Of a stretch of DNA of 64,000 bases, positions 17,051 through 27,800 are shown in pieces. This DNA is from an uncultured Bacteroides sp. GTDB taxonomy: Bacteria > Bacteroidota > Bacteroidia > Bacteroidales > Bacteroidaceae. The notes below the pieces were generated by a model, which saw only the letters and a program-made list of their open reading frames with translations, had not been told where the DNA came from and made no database searches. The first letter of the stretch is position 1. The number at the start of each line of letters is the position of its first letter. Location: assembly GCA_937890825.1 (NCBI GenBank), contig CALADS010000068.1:186001-250000 (forward strand), read 5' to 3'. The position numbers and the translations under genes were made by a program.

Positions 17051-18958
17051 ATGAAAAAATTCTGTTATACAGCCCTGCTGTTGCTTTGTCTGTTTGTCGG
17101 TTCGCTTCGGGCCGCTACTGTATCTGATTCCGAGAAACAACTTCGTCGCGATGCCGAAAGCCTGCTGATAGAGTGGGTAGACACCTTGCTGACCCTTCAG
17201 TGTGCCAGTCCTCATGCCAGCCTTGATGGCGGTATCTTGTGTCCGGCCTGCGGACGTATTCATGGCAGAATCGGCGATTTGGTACATCCGCTGATGTATG
17301 TGGCTGATAAAACCGGCAATGACAAATACCTAGTGGCCGCCAAAAGACTGATGAAATGGATGGAAAACATTCATCGGCCCGATGGCTCGTGGATGAACGA
17401 TATTCACGTGTCCGACTGGAACGGTACCACGGTTTTTGCTTCCATAGCCCTCTACGAGGCGTTGCATTATCATGGACATCTGTTGGATGACTCCACCCGC
17501 AACCAGTGGAAGGAATACCTCGTGCAGGCGGGCGGCTTTATGACTACCAATCCTCAGATATACAGCCGCAGGATGCATGCAAAGATGAAGCGGCTGAACA
17601 ATGTGAACTATTCGGCATCGGTTACCTATGCCTTACAGGCCATCGGGGAAATGTGTCAGCGACAGGACTTCATCGATGAGGCCCGTCTGGTGGCTTCCGA
17701 TCTCAAGAATTTCTTTACCCATAACGATGGATTCTTGTTCGGTGAAGGTCCTAAAATCTGGACTCCCTCTGCCAAAGGACATTGTCTGCCTGTGGATTTG
17801 GGATATAATGTAGAAGAATCCTTGCCCAATCTGGCTTCCTACGCCAAGAGGGTGCAAGACGAGGAATTGCTGGCTTTGGTAGAGAAGTCGATGAACACTC
17901 ACCTGGAATTTATGTTGCCCGACGGGGCTTGGGATAACAGCTGGGGTACTCGCAGTTTTAAGTGGACGTATTGGGGAGGACGCACCAGCGATGGATTCAT
18001 GGGGGGATTCTATGCCATGGCCGACCGCAATCCTGCGTATATTGAAGCCATCCGTAGGAATGTGGCACTGCTGAGAACTTCTACAAAGGACGGATTGCTG
18101 CACTCGGGCAGAGACTATGCCGCTTCTGGCATACCTGCCTGTATTCATCATACCTTCGGACATGCCAAGGCACTGACTGCCTACCTGGAACAGCAGCCTT
18201 TGTCTGTGCGTGCTGTGAATTCCATTCCTCGCGATGCAGCCTATGGAGTGAAGTTCTTTAAAGATATCCGCACGTGGCTGGTGGCGGAAGGTCCTTGGCG
18301 CGCTACGCTTACCGGCTATGATGCCGAATATAAGGTAAAAGGCACGCATCCTATGGGTGGCGCCGTGTCCTTGCTGTGGCACGAACAGGCTGGCCCGGTA
18401 TTTGCAGCTACCACGAATCGCTATTCCCTGATAGAAGCTCCCAATATGCAGAGCAACAGCCGGAAGTATATCATGAGCGGTACGCCTAGAGTAGAAATGC
18501 AACAGCATGATGCGATATACAGTAATCTGGATGACCTGGATACCGATATTACGTATGCCCGGAAAGGTAAAGAACACAGATTCCAGGTAAACTCTCACCT
18601 GGTGGACTATGATCAGAAAACGCCGGTTCAGGGCTCGCTTCCGGTACAGATAGACTATGGCTTTTCAGCCGGGGAATTCTCTATGAGTATGCAGCACTGT
18701 CCTTCCGGTGCCAGCTTGGTATTGCCGCTGATAGCCTCTCCTTCGGAAAAAGTGGAGGTGACTCCTGAAAAAGTGAGGATTTATAAAAGCAACGGAACAC
18801 TGGAACTGACTTGTGTAAACGGTCGCCTGGAAGTGGCACCCACCGATGCAGACGGACGCATCTTCGTGCCCGTGCCGGGATTTTCGTTTGTTCCGGTCAA
18901 GGCTTTGTCCGATGGTACCGATAAGGGCGTACAAGTGGTAGTAAAGTTTCTTCAGTAA
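17051..18958 (+). CDS. Secreted putative polysaccharide lyase or glycosidase (no close family recognised)
   Basis: This 635-residue protein has a cleavable signal peptide (about 1-21). Residues about 30-395 are helical, with repeated aromatic helices (LVHPLMYVADKTGN, ASIALYEALHYHG, YWGGRTSDGFMGGFYAMADR), fitting an (alpha/alpha) toroid as in many polysaccharide lyases and GH88/GH105 enzymes. Residues about 400-635 are beta-rich, as in heparinase/chondroitin-AC-type lyases. Conserved-looking polar clusters are CPACGRIHGRIGD, NDIHVSDWNGT, NVNYSASVTY and HHTFGHAKA. It is followed 40 bases on by the hybrid regulator. Because the locus needs a lyase to supply unsaturated uronides to GH88, this is the best candidate. 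I cannot place it in a named family. Confidence 0.65.
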   Translation: MKKFCYTALLLLCLFVGSLRAATVSDSEKQLRRDAESLLIEWVDTLLTLQCASPHASLDGGILCPACGRIHGRIGDLVHPLMYVADKTGNDKYLVAAKRLMKWMENIHRPDGSWMNDIHVSDWNGTTVFASIALYEALHYHGHLLDDSTRNQWKEYLVQAGGFMTTNPQIYSRRMHAKMKRLNNVNYSASVTYALQAIGEMCQRQDFIDEARLVASDLKNFFTHNDGFLFGEGPKIWTPSAKGHCLPVDLGYNVEESLPNLASYAKRVQDEELLALVEKSMNTHLEFMLPDGAWDNSWGTRSFKWTYWGGRTSDGFMGGFYAMADRNPAYIEAIRRNVALLRTSTKDGLLHSGRDYAASGIPACIHHTFGHAKALTAYLEQQPLSVRAVNSIPRDAAYGVKFFKDIRTWLVAEGPWRATLTGYDAEYKVKGTHPMGGAVSLLWHEQAGPVFAATTNRYSLIEAPNMQSNSRKYIMSGTPRVEMQQHDAIYSNLDDLDTDITYARKGKEHRFQVNSHLVDYDQKTPVQGSLPVQIDYGFSAGEFSMSMQHCPSGASLVLPLIASPSEKVEVTPEKVRIYKSNGTLELTCVNGRLEVAPTDADGRIFVPVPGFSFVPVKALSDGTDKGVQVVVKFLQ

Positions 18959-18998
18959 GTATAATCATTATTGAATATCTTTCAATTGTTTCATCCGT

Positions 18999-21900
18999 AT
19001 GAACACACTTCGTTATTTCTTGGTATGGTGTGCCTTGTCTTTTGTCTGTATGCTTCATGCAGATGAACTGACCGACATTCGTTTTGCCCATATTGGATTG
19101 GAAGAAGGATTGTCGCATAGCACGGTACAAGATATCAGTCAAGATGGAGAAGGCAATCTGTGGTTTGCCACTCACGATGGGCTAAACAAGTATGATGGTT
19201 ACCACTTTACCGTCTATCGGCACCGGTATAATCGTCCGCAAAGCATAGCTTGCGACATTATTCGATGCTTGGCCCGTGATGCACAGGGGCGGATGTGGAT
19301 TGGTACGGATGATGGATTGTCACTTTATCACGATGAAGAAGGTTGTTTTAAAAACTTTTGCGATATAGGACACAGACACCGGGTGGGGGTGGTGAGCATC
19401 GCCCCTATAACCGGGGATAGTCTTCTGGTGGGCACCAAGAATGGGGTATGGTGGTTCGATGGCAGCCGGGGATGTTTTTTGGCAGATTCTTTGTCTACAG
19501 ACCTGTCTCGGCTGAAGTCGGCAGTTATTATCCGACAAGGTACATCGGTGTTTATAGGTGCAGAGGGAGTTGTCTATCAGTATTCGTGGACAGACGGAGA
19601 TTTGCATACCTTGGTACAGTTGCCCCAAAACGTAAAGATTAATAAATTGATAAGTGGCGCATCTAATCAGTTATGGATTGCTACCGAAGGAGATGGCTTG
19701 TATCGATATGATAGGAAGACGAACGAACTTTTCGGTTATCATCAGGAAGATAAGGAAGGCGGTTTAAATTCCAATTATGTGCGTTCATTGGCTTTCGATT
19801 CAGAGAATCGCTTGTGGGTAGGTACCTATAGCGGCTTGCATATCTATGATGAAACCGGACAGCGATTTCATTCCATCAATGATTCCTTAAATCAAGAGGG
19901 AGCATTGTCGCAGAGTTCTGTGCGCAGCATTTTTCAAGATTCGCAAGGCGGCATGTGGCTGGGCACGTATTGGGGCGGGCTGAATTATTATCATCCTTTA
20001 TGTAACCGCTTTCAGCATATCCGGCATAGGACTTTCTGTAATTCTTTGAGTGATAATGTGGTAAATTGCATTGTGGAAGACCAGGCTCATAATTTATGGA
20101 TTGGAACGAGCGACGGAGGATTGGACTATTACGACAGTGCCACTAAAAAGTATCGGAACTATTTGTTCGATCCCGGTACTTCGGAAGGAGTGCCCTTTAA
20201 GGATGTCAAGACGGTCTATGTAGACGAAGCGGCCAATCTGGTGTATGTAGGCACGCATGCCGGTGGATTGATGGTGCTGAATCGCAAGACCGGTAGCAAG
20301 GCATTCTATAATACCCGAAACGGTTATCTTTCCAGCAATCATATTTACTCCATTATACCTGATGGAGAAAAAGGACTTTGGATGGCTTCGTTGGATTATT
20401 TGATTTATTACGATAAGGCAGCCAAGCGCTTCATACCGGTGGATAAAGAAGTGAATGGTCAGCCTATCCAGCGACATAACCGACTGCTATTCCGTGATTC
20501 CCAGTATCGTATTTGGATGGGGGGTAAGGGTGGTGTATCGGTGTATACACAGCAGGGCACTGATTTGATGAAAAACAATGATTTTCCGATAGATTCATTG
20601 CTGAAAGAGGCTTTTGTGAATTGCATATACGAATCTTCAGAAGGTGTGGTTTGGGTAGGTACCCGGAGCGGACTTTTCGCTTTGCGGCAGGGGGCTGCGG
20701 AGGCAGAATGGTATACGGTAGATAATGGATTGCCTAGCAATGTGATTTGCAGCATCTTGGAAGATGCTGCCGGAAAGTTGTGGATCAGCTCCAATCAAGG
20801 GCTATCTTGCATGACGGTGAAAACGCAGGAAATCAGAAACTATACTTGGGAAGATGGCTTGCAGAGCAATCAGTTCAATGTAGGTGCCTCTTGTATAAGT
20901 AAGAAAGGAACGATGCTTTTCGGAGGCGTCAACGGCATTACTTTATTTCGTCCTGAGGCGTTGGTTAATAATTCATTTACGCCTACACCGGTCATCAACA
21001 AATTGTTTGTTTTCAATAAGGAAATACTACCGCAGGATGAGAGCGGCATCCTTGAAAAAACTGTCTGGCATACCCGGCAGATAACTTTGCAGTCTTTCCA
21101 GAATTCGTTTTCTTTATCGTTTGTTGTATCTAATTACATAGCAGGTAAGCATAACACCTTTGCTTATAAATTAGAGGGGTATTCCGATGATTGGTATGTG
21201 CAGAATGATATCAGCCCGGTGTCGTATGCCAATTTGCCGGCCGGTCAGTACAGGTTCCTCTTGAAGGCAGCCAATAATGATGGAAAATGGTGCGACGACA
21301 TGGCTGAACTCTATATTCGCGTATTGCCGGTGTGGTATTGCACCTGGTGGGCTATTTCGTTATTTGTTTTCACAGGATTGGGATTCGTGTTTCTCGTGGT
21401 TCGTTTCTTTTGGATTCGTAAGAATATGCAGACGGAAATTCGGATGGAACGGTTGGATAAGGAAAAGCAAGAGGAAATCAGCCAGTTGAAGATTCGTTTC
21501 TATGTAAATATCTCACATGAGTTACGCACGCCTTTAAGCTTGATTATAGCACCGCTGGAGGATTTGCTGAAAAGCGTTAAGGGGCATTGGGAGCGCGAAA
21601 AGCTATTGTATATTCAGCGCAATGCTACCAGATTGTTGCATCTGGTGAATCAGATGATGGATTACCGACGTGCCGAATTGGGTATCTTTGAATTAAATCC
21701 CAGTTATTCTAATGCTTACCAACGGGTGATGAGTTTGTTTGTGAATTATGAAGTGGTAGCTAAAAGGAAAAACATGGATTATGATTTATATTCAGAGGTG
21801 CAGGACGAAGATATGCTGTTTGATAGTACCTACCTGGATTTAATTGTAAATAATCTCTTGTCGAATGCTTTTAAATTTACAGAAGATGGCGATAGCATTT

Positions 21901-23054
21901 GGGTGAAGCTGTATAAAGAAGATAATTTCCTGGTGTTACAGATAGCCGATACGGGAGTAGGTATTCCGGAAGAAAAGCAGAAAAAGATATTTGAACGTTT
22001 TTATCAGGTAGAAGACGGACATACCGGTAGTGGTATTGGATTGTCGCTGGTACAGCGCTTGGTGGAATTGCATCATGGTAAACTGACGCTGCAGAGTGAG
22101 GTGGGCAAAGGTTCTACCTTTACTGTTTACCTCCCTCAGGATTGCTCGGCATATAGCGAGAAAGAGTTGGCTCACTGCCGGGGAGATCAGAAAGAATCAC
22201 GGGTGTATTCTACGAATGCACAGGATGTCTATGTGGAAACAGCAGAAGTGGAGAGTGCGGAAGCAGGAGGGGAAGATAGTATGGAGTCGTGTGGAAAGCA
22301 AAAAGGAGAAACGGTACTTATCGTAGAGGATAATGAAGAACTGAGGTCTTATCTGGCTGCTAATCTCGGTGTCGATTATCATTTGTTGCAGGCGGCCAAC
22401 GGTAAGAAAGCTCTGGAATTGATTAAGGATAATCAGGTAGACTTAGTCCTTTCGGATGTGATGATGCCTGAGATGGACGGGGTAACACTCTGCCGTTTGT
22501 TGAAGCAAAATATAGAAACTTGTCATATTCCGGTATTCCTTTTATCGGCCAAGGTAGACATAAAATATCAGTTGCAAGGGTTACAGGTAGGTGCTGATGA
22601 TTACTTATCCAAGCCTTTTTCAATGGAAGTGATTATGGCTAAGATTTCGAATGCTTTGCAGACTCGTCAACGTATGGAGAATCATTCTACCCATTATATA
22701 CAGATGAATCCTGAAAAGGTAACCAGTAATGCCATGGATGAAGAGATTCTGCGCAAGGCCATTGCCATTGTAGAGAAGAATATGGGTAACGCAGATTTTT
22801 CTACGGAACAGTTTGCCAGTGAGATGAATATGAGCCGCTCTAACCTCCATCTGAAGTTGAAGGCAATTACCGGGAAATCGGCCATTGATTTTATTCATAA
22901 GATTCGGTTTGAGCATGCTTGTAAGCTTTTGAAAGAGGGTAAATATACCGTTTCTGAAATCAGTTTTATGATTGGATATAATACTCCGTCATATTTTGCA
23001 GCTCGTTTTAAGAAATATATGGGATGTTTGCCTTCTGAGTATGGAAAAGAGTAA
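18999..23054 (+). CDS. Hybrid two-component system sensor/regulator (HTCS)
   Basis: This 1351-residue protein fuses a whole two-component system. A signal peptide is followed by a periplasmic double propeller of about fourteen Reg_prop repeats (WFATHDGLNKYDG, MWIGTDDGLS and others), a Y_Y_Y domain (about 700-780) and one membrane segment (about 783-805). Inside the cell are HisKA with phospho-acceptor His840 (NISHELRTPLS), HATPase_c (DTGVGIPEE, GSGIGLSLV), a receiver with Asp1153 (LVLSDVMMPEMDG) and a C-terminal AraC-type HTH. HTCS proteins bind a glycan breakdown product in the periplasm and switch on the adjacent PUL. Chondroitin/heparan HTCSs recognise unsaturated oligosaccharides, which would fit this locus by inference. 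Confidence 0.96.
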   Translation: MNTLRYFLVWCALSFVCMLHADELTDIRFAHIGLEEGLSHSTVQDISQDGEGNLWFATHDGLNKYDGYHFTVYRHRYNRPQSIACDIIRCLARDAQGRMWIGTDDGLSLYHDEEGCFKNFCDIGHRHRVGVVSIAPITGDSLLVGTKNGVWWFDGSRGCFLADSLSTDLSRLKSAVIIRQGTSVFIGAEGVVYQYSWTDGDLHTLVQLPQNVKINKLISGASNQLWIATEGDGLYRYDRKTNELFGYHQEDKEGGLNSNYVRSLAFDSENRLWVGTYSGLHIYDETGQRFHSINDSLNQEGALSQSSVRSIFQDSQGGMWLGTYWGGLNYYHPLCNRFQHIRHRTFCNSLSDNVVNCIVEDQAHNLWIGTSDGGLDYYDSATKKYRNYLFDPGTSEGVPFKDVKTVYVDEAANLVYVGTHAGGLMVLNRKTGSKAFYNTRNGYLSSNHIYSIIPDGEKGLWMASLDYLIYYDKAAKRFIPVDKEVNGQPIQRHNRLLFRDSQYRIWMGGKGGVSVYTQQGTDLMKNNDFPIDSLLKEAFVNCIYESSEGVVWVGTRSGLFALRQGAAEAEWYTVDNGLPSNVICSILEDAAGKLWISSNQGLSCMTVKTQEIRNYTWEDGLQSNQFNVGASCISKKGTMLFGGVNGITLFRPEALVNNSFTPTPVINKLFVFNKEILPQDESGILEKTVWHTRQITLQSFQNSFSLSFVVSNYIAGKHNTFAYKLEGYSDDWYVQNDISPVSYANLPAGQYRFLLKAANNDGKWCDDMAELYIRVLPVWYCTWWAISLFVFTGLGFVFLVVRFFWIRKNMQTEIRMERLDKEKQEEISQLKIRFYVNISHELRTPLSLIIAPLEDLLKSVKGHWEREKLLYIQRNATRLLHLVNQMMDYRRAELGIFELNPSYSNAYQRVMSLFVNYEVVAKRKNMDYDLYSEVQDEDMLFDSTYLDLIVNNLLSNAFKFTEDGDSIWVKLYKEDNFLVLQIADTGVGIPEEKQKKIFERFYQVEDGHTGSGIGLSLVQRLVELHHGKLTLQSEVGKGSTFTVYLPQDCSAYSEKELAHCRGDQKESRVYSTNAQDVYVETAEVESAEAGGEDSMESCGKQKGETVLIVEDNEELRSYLAANLGVDYHLLQAANGKKALELIKDNQVDLVLSDVMMPEMDGVTLCRLLKQNIETCHIPVFLLSAKVDIKYQLQGLQVGADDYLSKPFSMEVIMAKISNALQTRQRMENHSTHYIQMNPEKVTSNAMDEEILRKAIAIVEKNMGNADFSTEQFASEMNMSRSNLHLKLKAITGKSAIDFIHKIRFEHACKLLKEGKYTVSEISFMIGYNTPSYFAARFKKYMGCLPSEYGKE

Positions 23055-23081
23055 AATGAATCGTGGTCAGAACAGGTGGTT

Positions 23082-24206
23082 ATGAAGAAGAGTAGAGTAT
23101 ATTATTGGATAGGATGGTTCGTTTTGTGGTGTGTAGGCTCGTCTTGTTCGGATGGGGCAGGATGCTCTGTGGTGAAAGAAGACAGTCTGACGGTGGAACG
23201 ACAGGAAATAGCTTTGTTTAAGATGGTTAATCGCCAGGGTATGACAGTGAAGGTCACCAATTATGGAGCTTCTCTGGTTTATCTTTCGGCTCCTGATGTG
23301 CGGGGAGTGTACGAGCCGGTGGTATTAGGGCTAGATAGCTTGTCAGGATACCTGGGACGTCAGCCTAAGTTAGGGGCTACTGTGGGCCGGTATGCCAATC
23401 GGATAGCACAGGCCACTTTGGTGTTGGACGGCGATACGGTCTTTCTGGACAACAATGCCAAAGGACACTGCATACACGGGGGCTTTCAGGGATTTCATAC
23501 TCGTATCTTTCAGACAGACACTTGCTATGTGGTAAAAGATACGACTGTGGTAGTGTTCAGTTATGTGAGCCGCCATGGAGAAGGGGGATTCCCGGGGAAT
23601 TTGCATGTTTCAGTGGCTTATAAACTTACTCAAGACAATGCCTTGGTGCTGGATTATACAGCCGTTTCTGATAAATCTACGCCTGTAAATTTTACCAACC
23701 ATAGTTATTTCAATCTGACGGGCTGTAAATCTTCGGTAGCCGGACACTCTTGCCGGATAGGGGGAGATTCCATAACAGTAGTCGATTCTACCGGAGTGCC
23801 TACCGGAGAATTGATGCCGGTATCGGGTACAGACTATGATTTCCGTGCGCTTCAGCCGTTGGCTCCTCGGTTGGCCGGGCGTGCCAAAGGTTATGATGTG
23901 AATTATAAATTGACCAAAGAACCCGGTTCGTTGGCTTGGGCTGCTACGGTGATAGATTCTGTATCGGGGCGGGTTCTGAAAGCCTATACCACCGAGCCGG
24001 GTATGCAGTTTTATGTGCCGGCTGCCGATTTCAGCTACTTAAAAGGACAAGCAGGCAGGGTGGGCAGGTATTCAGGCTTGTGTCTGGAAATGCAGCATTT
24101 CCCGGATTCACCGCATCATCCGCATTTTCCCACTACCATTTTACATCCAGGTGAGCAATATCGGCAAACAACGGTGTATAAATTTGAAACATTGAATCAA
24201 TACTAA
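23082..24206 (+). CDS. Aldose 1-epimerase lipoprotein (GalM family)
   Basis: About 374 residues starting at the ATG at 23082; the GTG two codons upstream is less likely. A lipobox (VGSSC) predicts a periplasmic or outer-membrane lipoprotein. GalM-type motifs are VTNYGASLV, the catalytic His in NFTNHSYFNLTG, and the Glu in CLEMQHFPDSPHH near the C-terminus. Mutarotases interconvert alpha and beta anomers of free sugars, helping uptake after exo-cleavage. It lies 27 bases after the regulator and 27 bases before the KdgF-like gene, in one unit. Confidence 0.92.
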   Translation: MKKSRVYYWIGWFVLWCVGSSCSDGAGCSVVKEDSLTVERQEIALFKMVNRQGMTVKVTNYGASLVYLSAPDVRGVYEPVVLGLDSLSGYLGRQPKLGATVGRYANRIAQATLVLDGDTVFLDNNAKGHCIHGGFQGFHTRIFQTDTCYVVKDTTVVVFSYVSRHGEGGFPGNLHVSVAYKLTQDNALVLDYTAVSDKSTPVNFTNHSYFNLTGCKSSVAGHSCRIGGDSITVVDSTGVPTGELMPVSGTDYDFRALQPLAPRLAGRAKGYDVNYKLTKEPGSLAWAATVIDSVSGRVLKAYTTEPGMQFYVPAADFSYLKGQAGRVGRYSGLCLEMQHFPDSPHHPHFPTTILHPGEQYRQTTVYKFETLNQY

Positions 24207-24233
24207 TCCATAATCTTTAAAATTTTAGCTAAA

Positions 24234-24686
24234 ATGAAACAGAGTACTGTAAAAATGAGAGGGATTTTAATCGGTTTTACACTTTTATTTTTTTCTAATG
24301 TGTGTGCGATGACTAGTATGAATGAAAGAACAGATGAACCCGTGAAGAAAACACGGAGTACGACCTTTATCAGTGGTGAAGGAGAATGGACGCCTGCAGG
24401 CGAAGGGGTAACGCGCCAGATCATGGGATATGACGGACAAGTGATGCTGGTAAAGGTGAAGTTTGAAAAAGGAGCTGTAGGTACGCCCCATACACATTAC
24501 CACACGCAGACTACCTATGTGGCCAGCGGAAAATTTGAATTTACGGTAGGTAACGAAAAAAAGGTGGTAAAAGCGGGTGATGGCATTTATATCGAGCCTG
24601 ATATTATGCACGGATGTGTGTGTCTGGAGCCTGGTGTATTAATTGATTGCTTCGCTCCCATGAGGGCAGATTTTTTAGGGAAATAA
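24234..24686 (+). CDS. kdgF: KdgF-like cupin with signal peptide
   Basis: This 150-residue cupin carries the KdgF pattern: the metal-binding HTHYHTQTTYVASGKFEF strand-turn (two His, then Gln in place of the usual Glu region), the second-motif His in DIMHG, and the family ending CFAPMRADFL (compare FSPxREDFL). Known KdgF enzymes convert 4,5-unsaturated uronate to 5-keto-4-deoxyuronate. The first 23 or so residues look like a signal peptide (GFTLLFFSNVCAM), unusual for an enzyme normally cytoplasmic, so here it would act in the periplasm next to GH88. It ends with a strong terminator. Confidence 0.8.
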   Translation: MKQSTVKMRGILIGFTLLFFSNVCAMTSMNERTDEPVKKTRSTTFISGEGEWTPAGEGVTRQIMGYDGQVMLVKVKFEKGAVGTPHTHYHTQTTYVASGKFEFTVGNEKKVVKAGDGIYIEPDIMHGCVCLEPGVLIDCFAPMRADFLGK

Positions 24687-24696
24687 CTTTTCACAG

Positions 24697-24726
24697 GGCT
24701 TCAGAGACTGTTCTGAAGCCTTTTTT
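24697..24726 (+). terminator. Rho-independent terminator after the KdgF-like gene
   Basis: A 9-bp stem (GGCTTCAGA at 24697-24705, complement at 24712-24720) with a 6-base loop is followed by six T. It separates the regulator-epimerase-KdgF unit from susCD. Confidence 0.9.
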
Positions 24727-24824
24727 CAACGAATTTATAAACCATTAAACAAATGTAGTATAGAGATTGGGAGAAAGTTGGACGAATGAAAACATCCGTT
24801 TTCTCAGGTCTCTTTAATTGTTCT

Positions 24825-24832
24825 TATCTTTG
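24825..24832 (+). promoter_or_regulatory. -7 promoter box of the first susC
   Basis: TATCTTTG matches TAnnTTTG exactly, 40 bases before the ATG, with a TTTTC -33-like element about 22 bases upstream (24799-24803). The HTCS presumably binds just upstream. Confidence 0.55.
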
Positions 24833-24872
24833 CACTACAAAAAATTTGAATGTTTAACCTTTATTTATTATT

Positions 24873-27800
24873 ATGTTCAAACTGAAAGAATCTTTTTTGA
24901 TGTTTGTCCTCGCTTTTGTTAGTATCGCTGCATACGGACAAAGCTTGACCGTTACCGGTAAGGTAATGGATAGTGAAGGATATGAAGTAATTGGAGGTAG
25001 CGTCACTGTGAAGGGGGCTGCCGGTGTAGGTACTGTAACCGATATCAACGGTAATTATACCTTAAAAGTAGAAAATGCTTCGAAAGATATCCTCGTCTTT
25101 TCTTATGTTGGTATGACTTCACAAGAAGTGAAAGTCAACGGACAAAATGTAATCAATGTTACTTTAAAGGCTGATGCCGTATTGTTGGATGAAGTGGTAG
25201 CCATCGGTTATGCTACGGTGAAACGTAAAGACTTGACCGGTTCGGTAGCTTCTGTCAACAGCAAAGAACTGTCGAAAGTTCCTACCAGTGATATTACACA
25301 GGCATTGGCTGGTAGAATGGCGGGTGTACAGGTAACGCAAAGTGAAGGTGCTCCGGGTGCTTCTATCTCTATCCGCGTGCGTGGTGGTATTTCTATTACG
25401 CAAAGCAACGAACCGCTTTATATTATCGACGGTTTCCCCAGTGAAGATGGTATGTCTACACTCGATCCGGCAGAAATCGAAACTATTGATATCTTGAAGG
25501 ATGCTTCTGCTACGGCTATCTACGGTGCGCGTGGTGCCAATGGTGTAGTTGTAATCACTACCAAGAACGGTGGTAAAGACAAGAAGGCTACCATTACCTT
25601 TGACAGCTACGTAGGCTTCAAGAAGATTGCCAAGAAACTGGATGTGCTCTCTTCTAAAGAATTTGCTTTGCTCGACTATGAACGTCGCGTATATCTTTCA
25701 AAAACTCAGGAAGACTGGGATAAAGGCATCAGCGGATTTGAAAAAGTATATGGTAAGTTCTCGGATATCGATGCTAATTATGCAAACCGCAAGGGATTGG
25801 ATTGGCAGGATGAGACCTTGGGCAGAACAGCCATTACGCAGAACTACCGTGTAGGTGTATCGGGAGGTACAGATAAGTTGAACTACAACTTGGGTTATTC
25901 TTATTATGATGAAGAAGGTGCTATGGTGTTCAGCGGAAGCAAGAAGCACAACATCTCATTCAATATGAACCATAAACTGACCGATCGTCTCAGCATCAAT
26001 GCCCGTATCAGCTATGACCAGATGAAGATTACCGGTATGGGAACTTCTGAAGGTGGCGACCGTTTCAATAAGATGCAGCACATTTTGCAGTACCGTCCTA
26101 TGATTGGTATCGCTGGTGATGACAATCTGTTGTTGGGTGATGAAGACCCTATCTTTACCGATGATGCAGGTAATGTGATGCAGAACCCGTTGCTGTCGGC
26201 TGCTGAGGAAACTAATAACCGTGAGTACCGTACGTTCCAGGCTAACGGAGGTATTACCTTGAAACTGTGGAAGGGCTTCTCATTCCGCAACACTACCGGT
26301 ATGCGTTATCAGACACGCCGCAACGATATCTTCTTCGGCGACAAGTCTATTACCGCTAAACGTTCCAGCATCAATGGTAGCATTGAAAATATAGAAAACA
26401 GCAGTTTCCAGACTTCAAACGTGTTGAATTACAATTGGTCGGGTAAAGGTCATGATATCACTGCTATGGTGGGTCAAGAATACGTGAACCGCTGGACTCG
26501 CCGTTTCAAGGCAGCTGCCGCTAACTTCCCAAACGATGACATAGGTTTGGGTGACCTTTCACTGGGATTGCCTACCGCTGTTTCTTCTTCGGAAAACTAC
26601 GATGACAAACTGCTCTCTTTCTTTGCTCGTTTCAACTACGGTTTCCGTGATAAATATTTGTTCACAGCTTCGCTTCGTGCCGACGGTTCTTCCAAGTTCG
26701 GTAAGAACAACAAATGGGGATATTTCCCGGCATTCTCTGCCGCTTGGCGTTTGGGTGAAGAAGAATTCATCAAGAATCTGAATATTTTCTCTGACTTGAA
26801 GTTGCGTGTTGGTTACGGTATGGCTGGTAACAACCGTATTGATAGCTATTTGAGCTTGGCTGTTTTGAATTCAGTGACTTATCCCAGCGGTGATTCAACT
26901 CAATCGGGTTATGTACCCAAACAGATTCCGAATCCTGACTTGAAGTGGGAAGCCAACAAGACTTTCAACTTTGGTATTGACTTTGGTTTCTTCAACCAGC
27001 GTTTGACGATTTCTCCGGAATTCTATGTGAACCGTAGTAGCAATTTGCTGCTGAGCGCTAAATTACCGACTTCTTCCGGTTACAACAGTATGGTAATCAA
27101 TGCCGGTGAAACTGAAAACAAAGGTATTGACCTGACCATCAATTCTGCCAACATCATGACCAAGGACTTTACTTGGAATACGGCTGTAACTCTGTCTCAC
27201 AACAAGAATTCTGTAAAGAAACTGACTGGTGAAGAAGTGCAGCTTTGGGAAGCTAAATTTGGTTATGACCAAAAGACTCACATCATCGGGGTAGATCGTC
27301 CGTTGGGCCAGATGTACGGTTATGTAACCGATGGCTTGTATCAGGTTTCAGACTTTGACTATGATGCTGCTACCAAGACTTATACCTTAAAAGACGGTGT
27401 GCCTTACATGGGTAAGAAAAAGGACGTTAAACCGGGTATGTGGAAGTTTAAGAATGTAGATGGTAGCGAAGACTGCAAAATTACAGAAGGTGATAAAACC
27501 GTGATTGGTAATGCTTATCCGAAATTTTATGGAGGTATCAACAATACCTTTACTTATAAAGACTTCGATTTGAGCATCTTCTTGACTTACAGTTTCGGCA
27601 ACGATGTGTTGAATGCAACCAAATTGACGAATACTAAAACTGCTTTACAGAATAGAAATGTGTTGGATGTAGCGAATTCCAGCAACCGTTGGGTAGTAGT
27701 AAATCAGGCCGGTGAATTGATTACCGATCCTGAAGAAATGGCTGCTATCAACCAGGGTAAGAACTTTGCAGCAGTGTATGACAATGAAGTAGGTGATACC

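Noticed and set aside
17633..18598. 321-codon open frame on the minus strand
   Set aside because: Antisense to the candidate lyase; no recognisable domain and no promoter.
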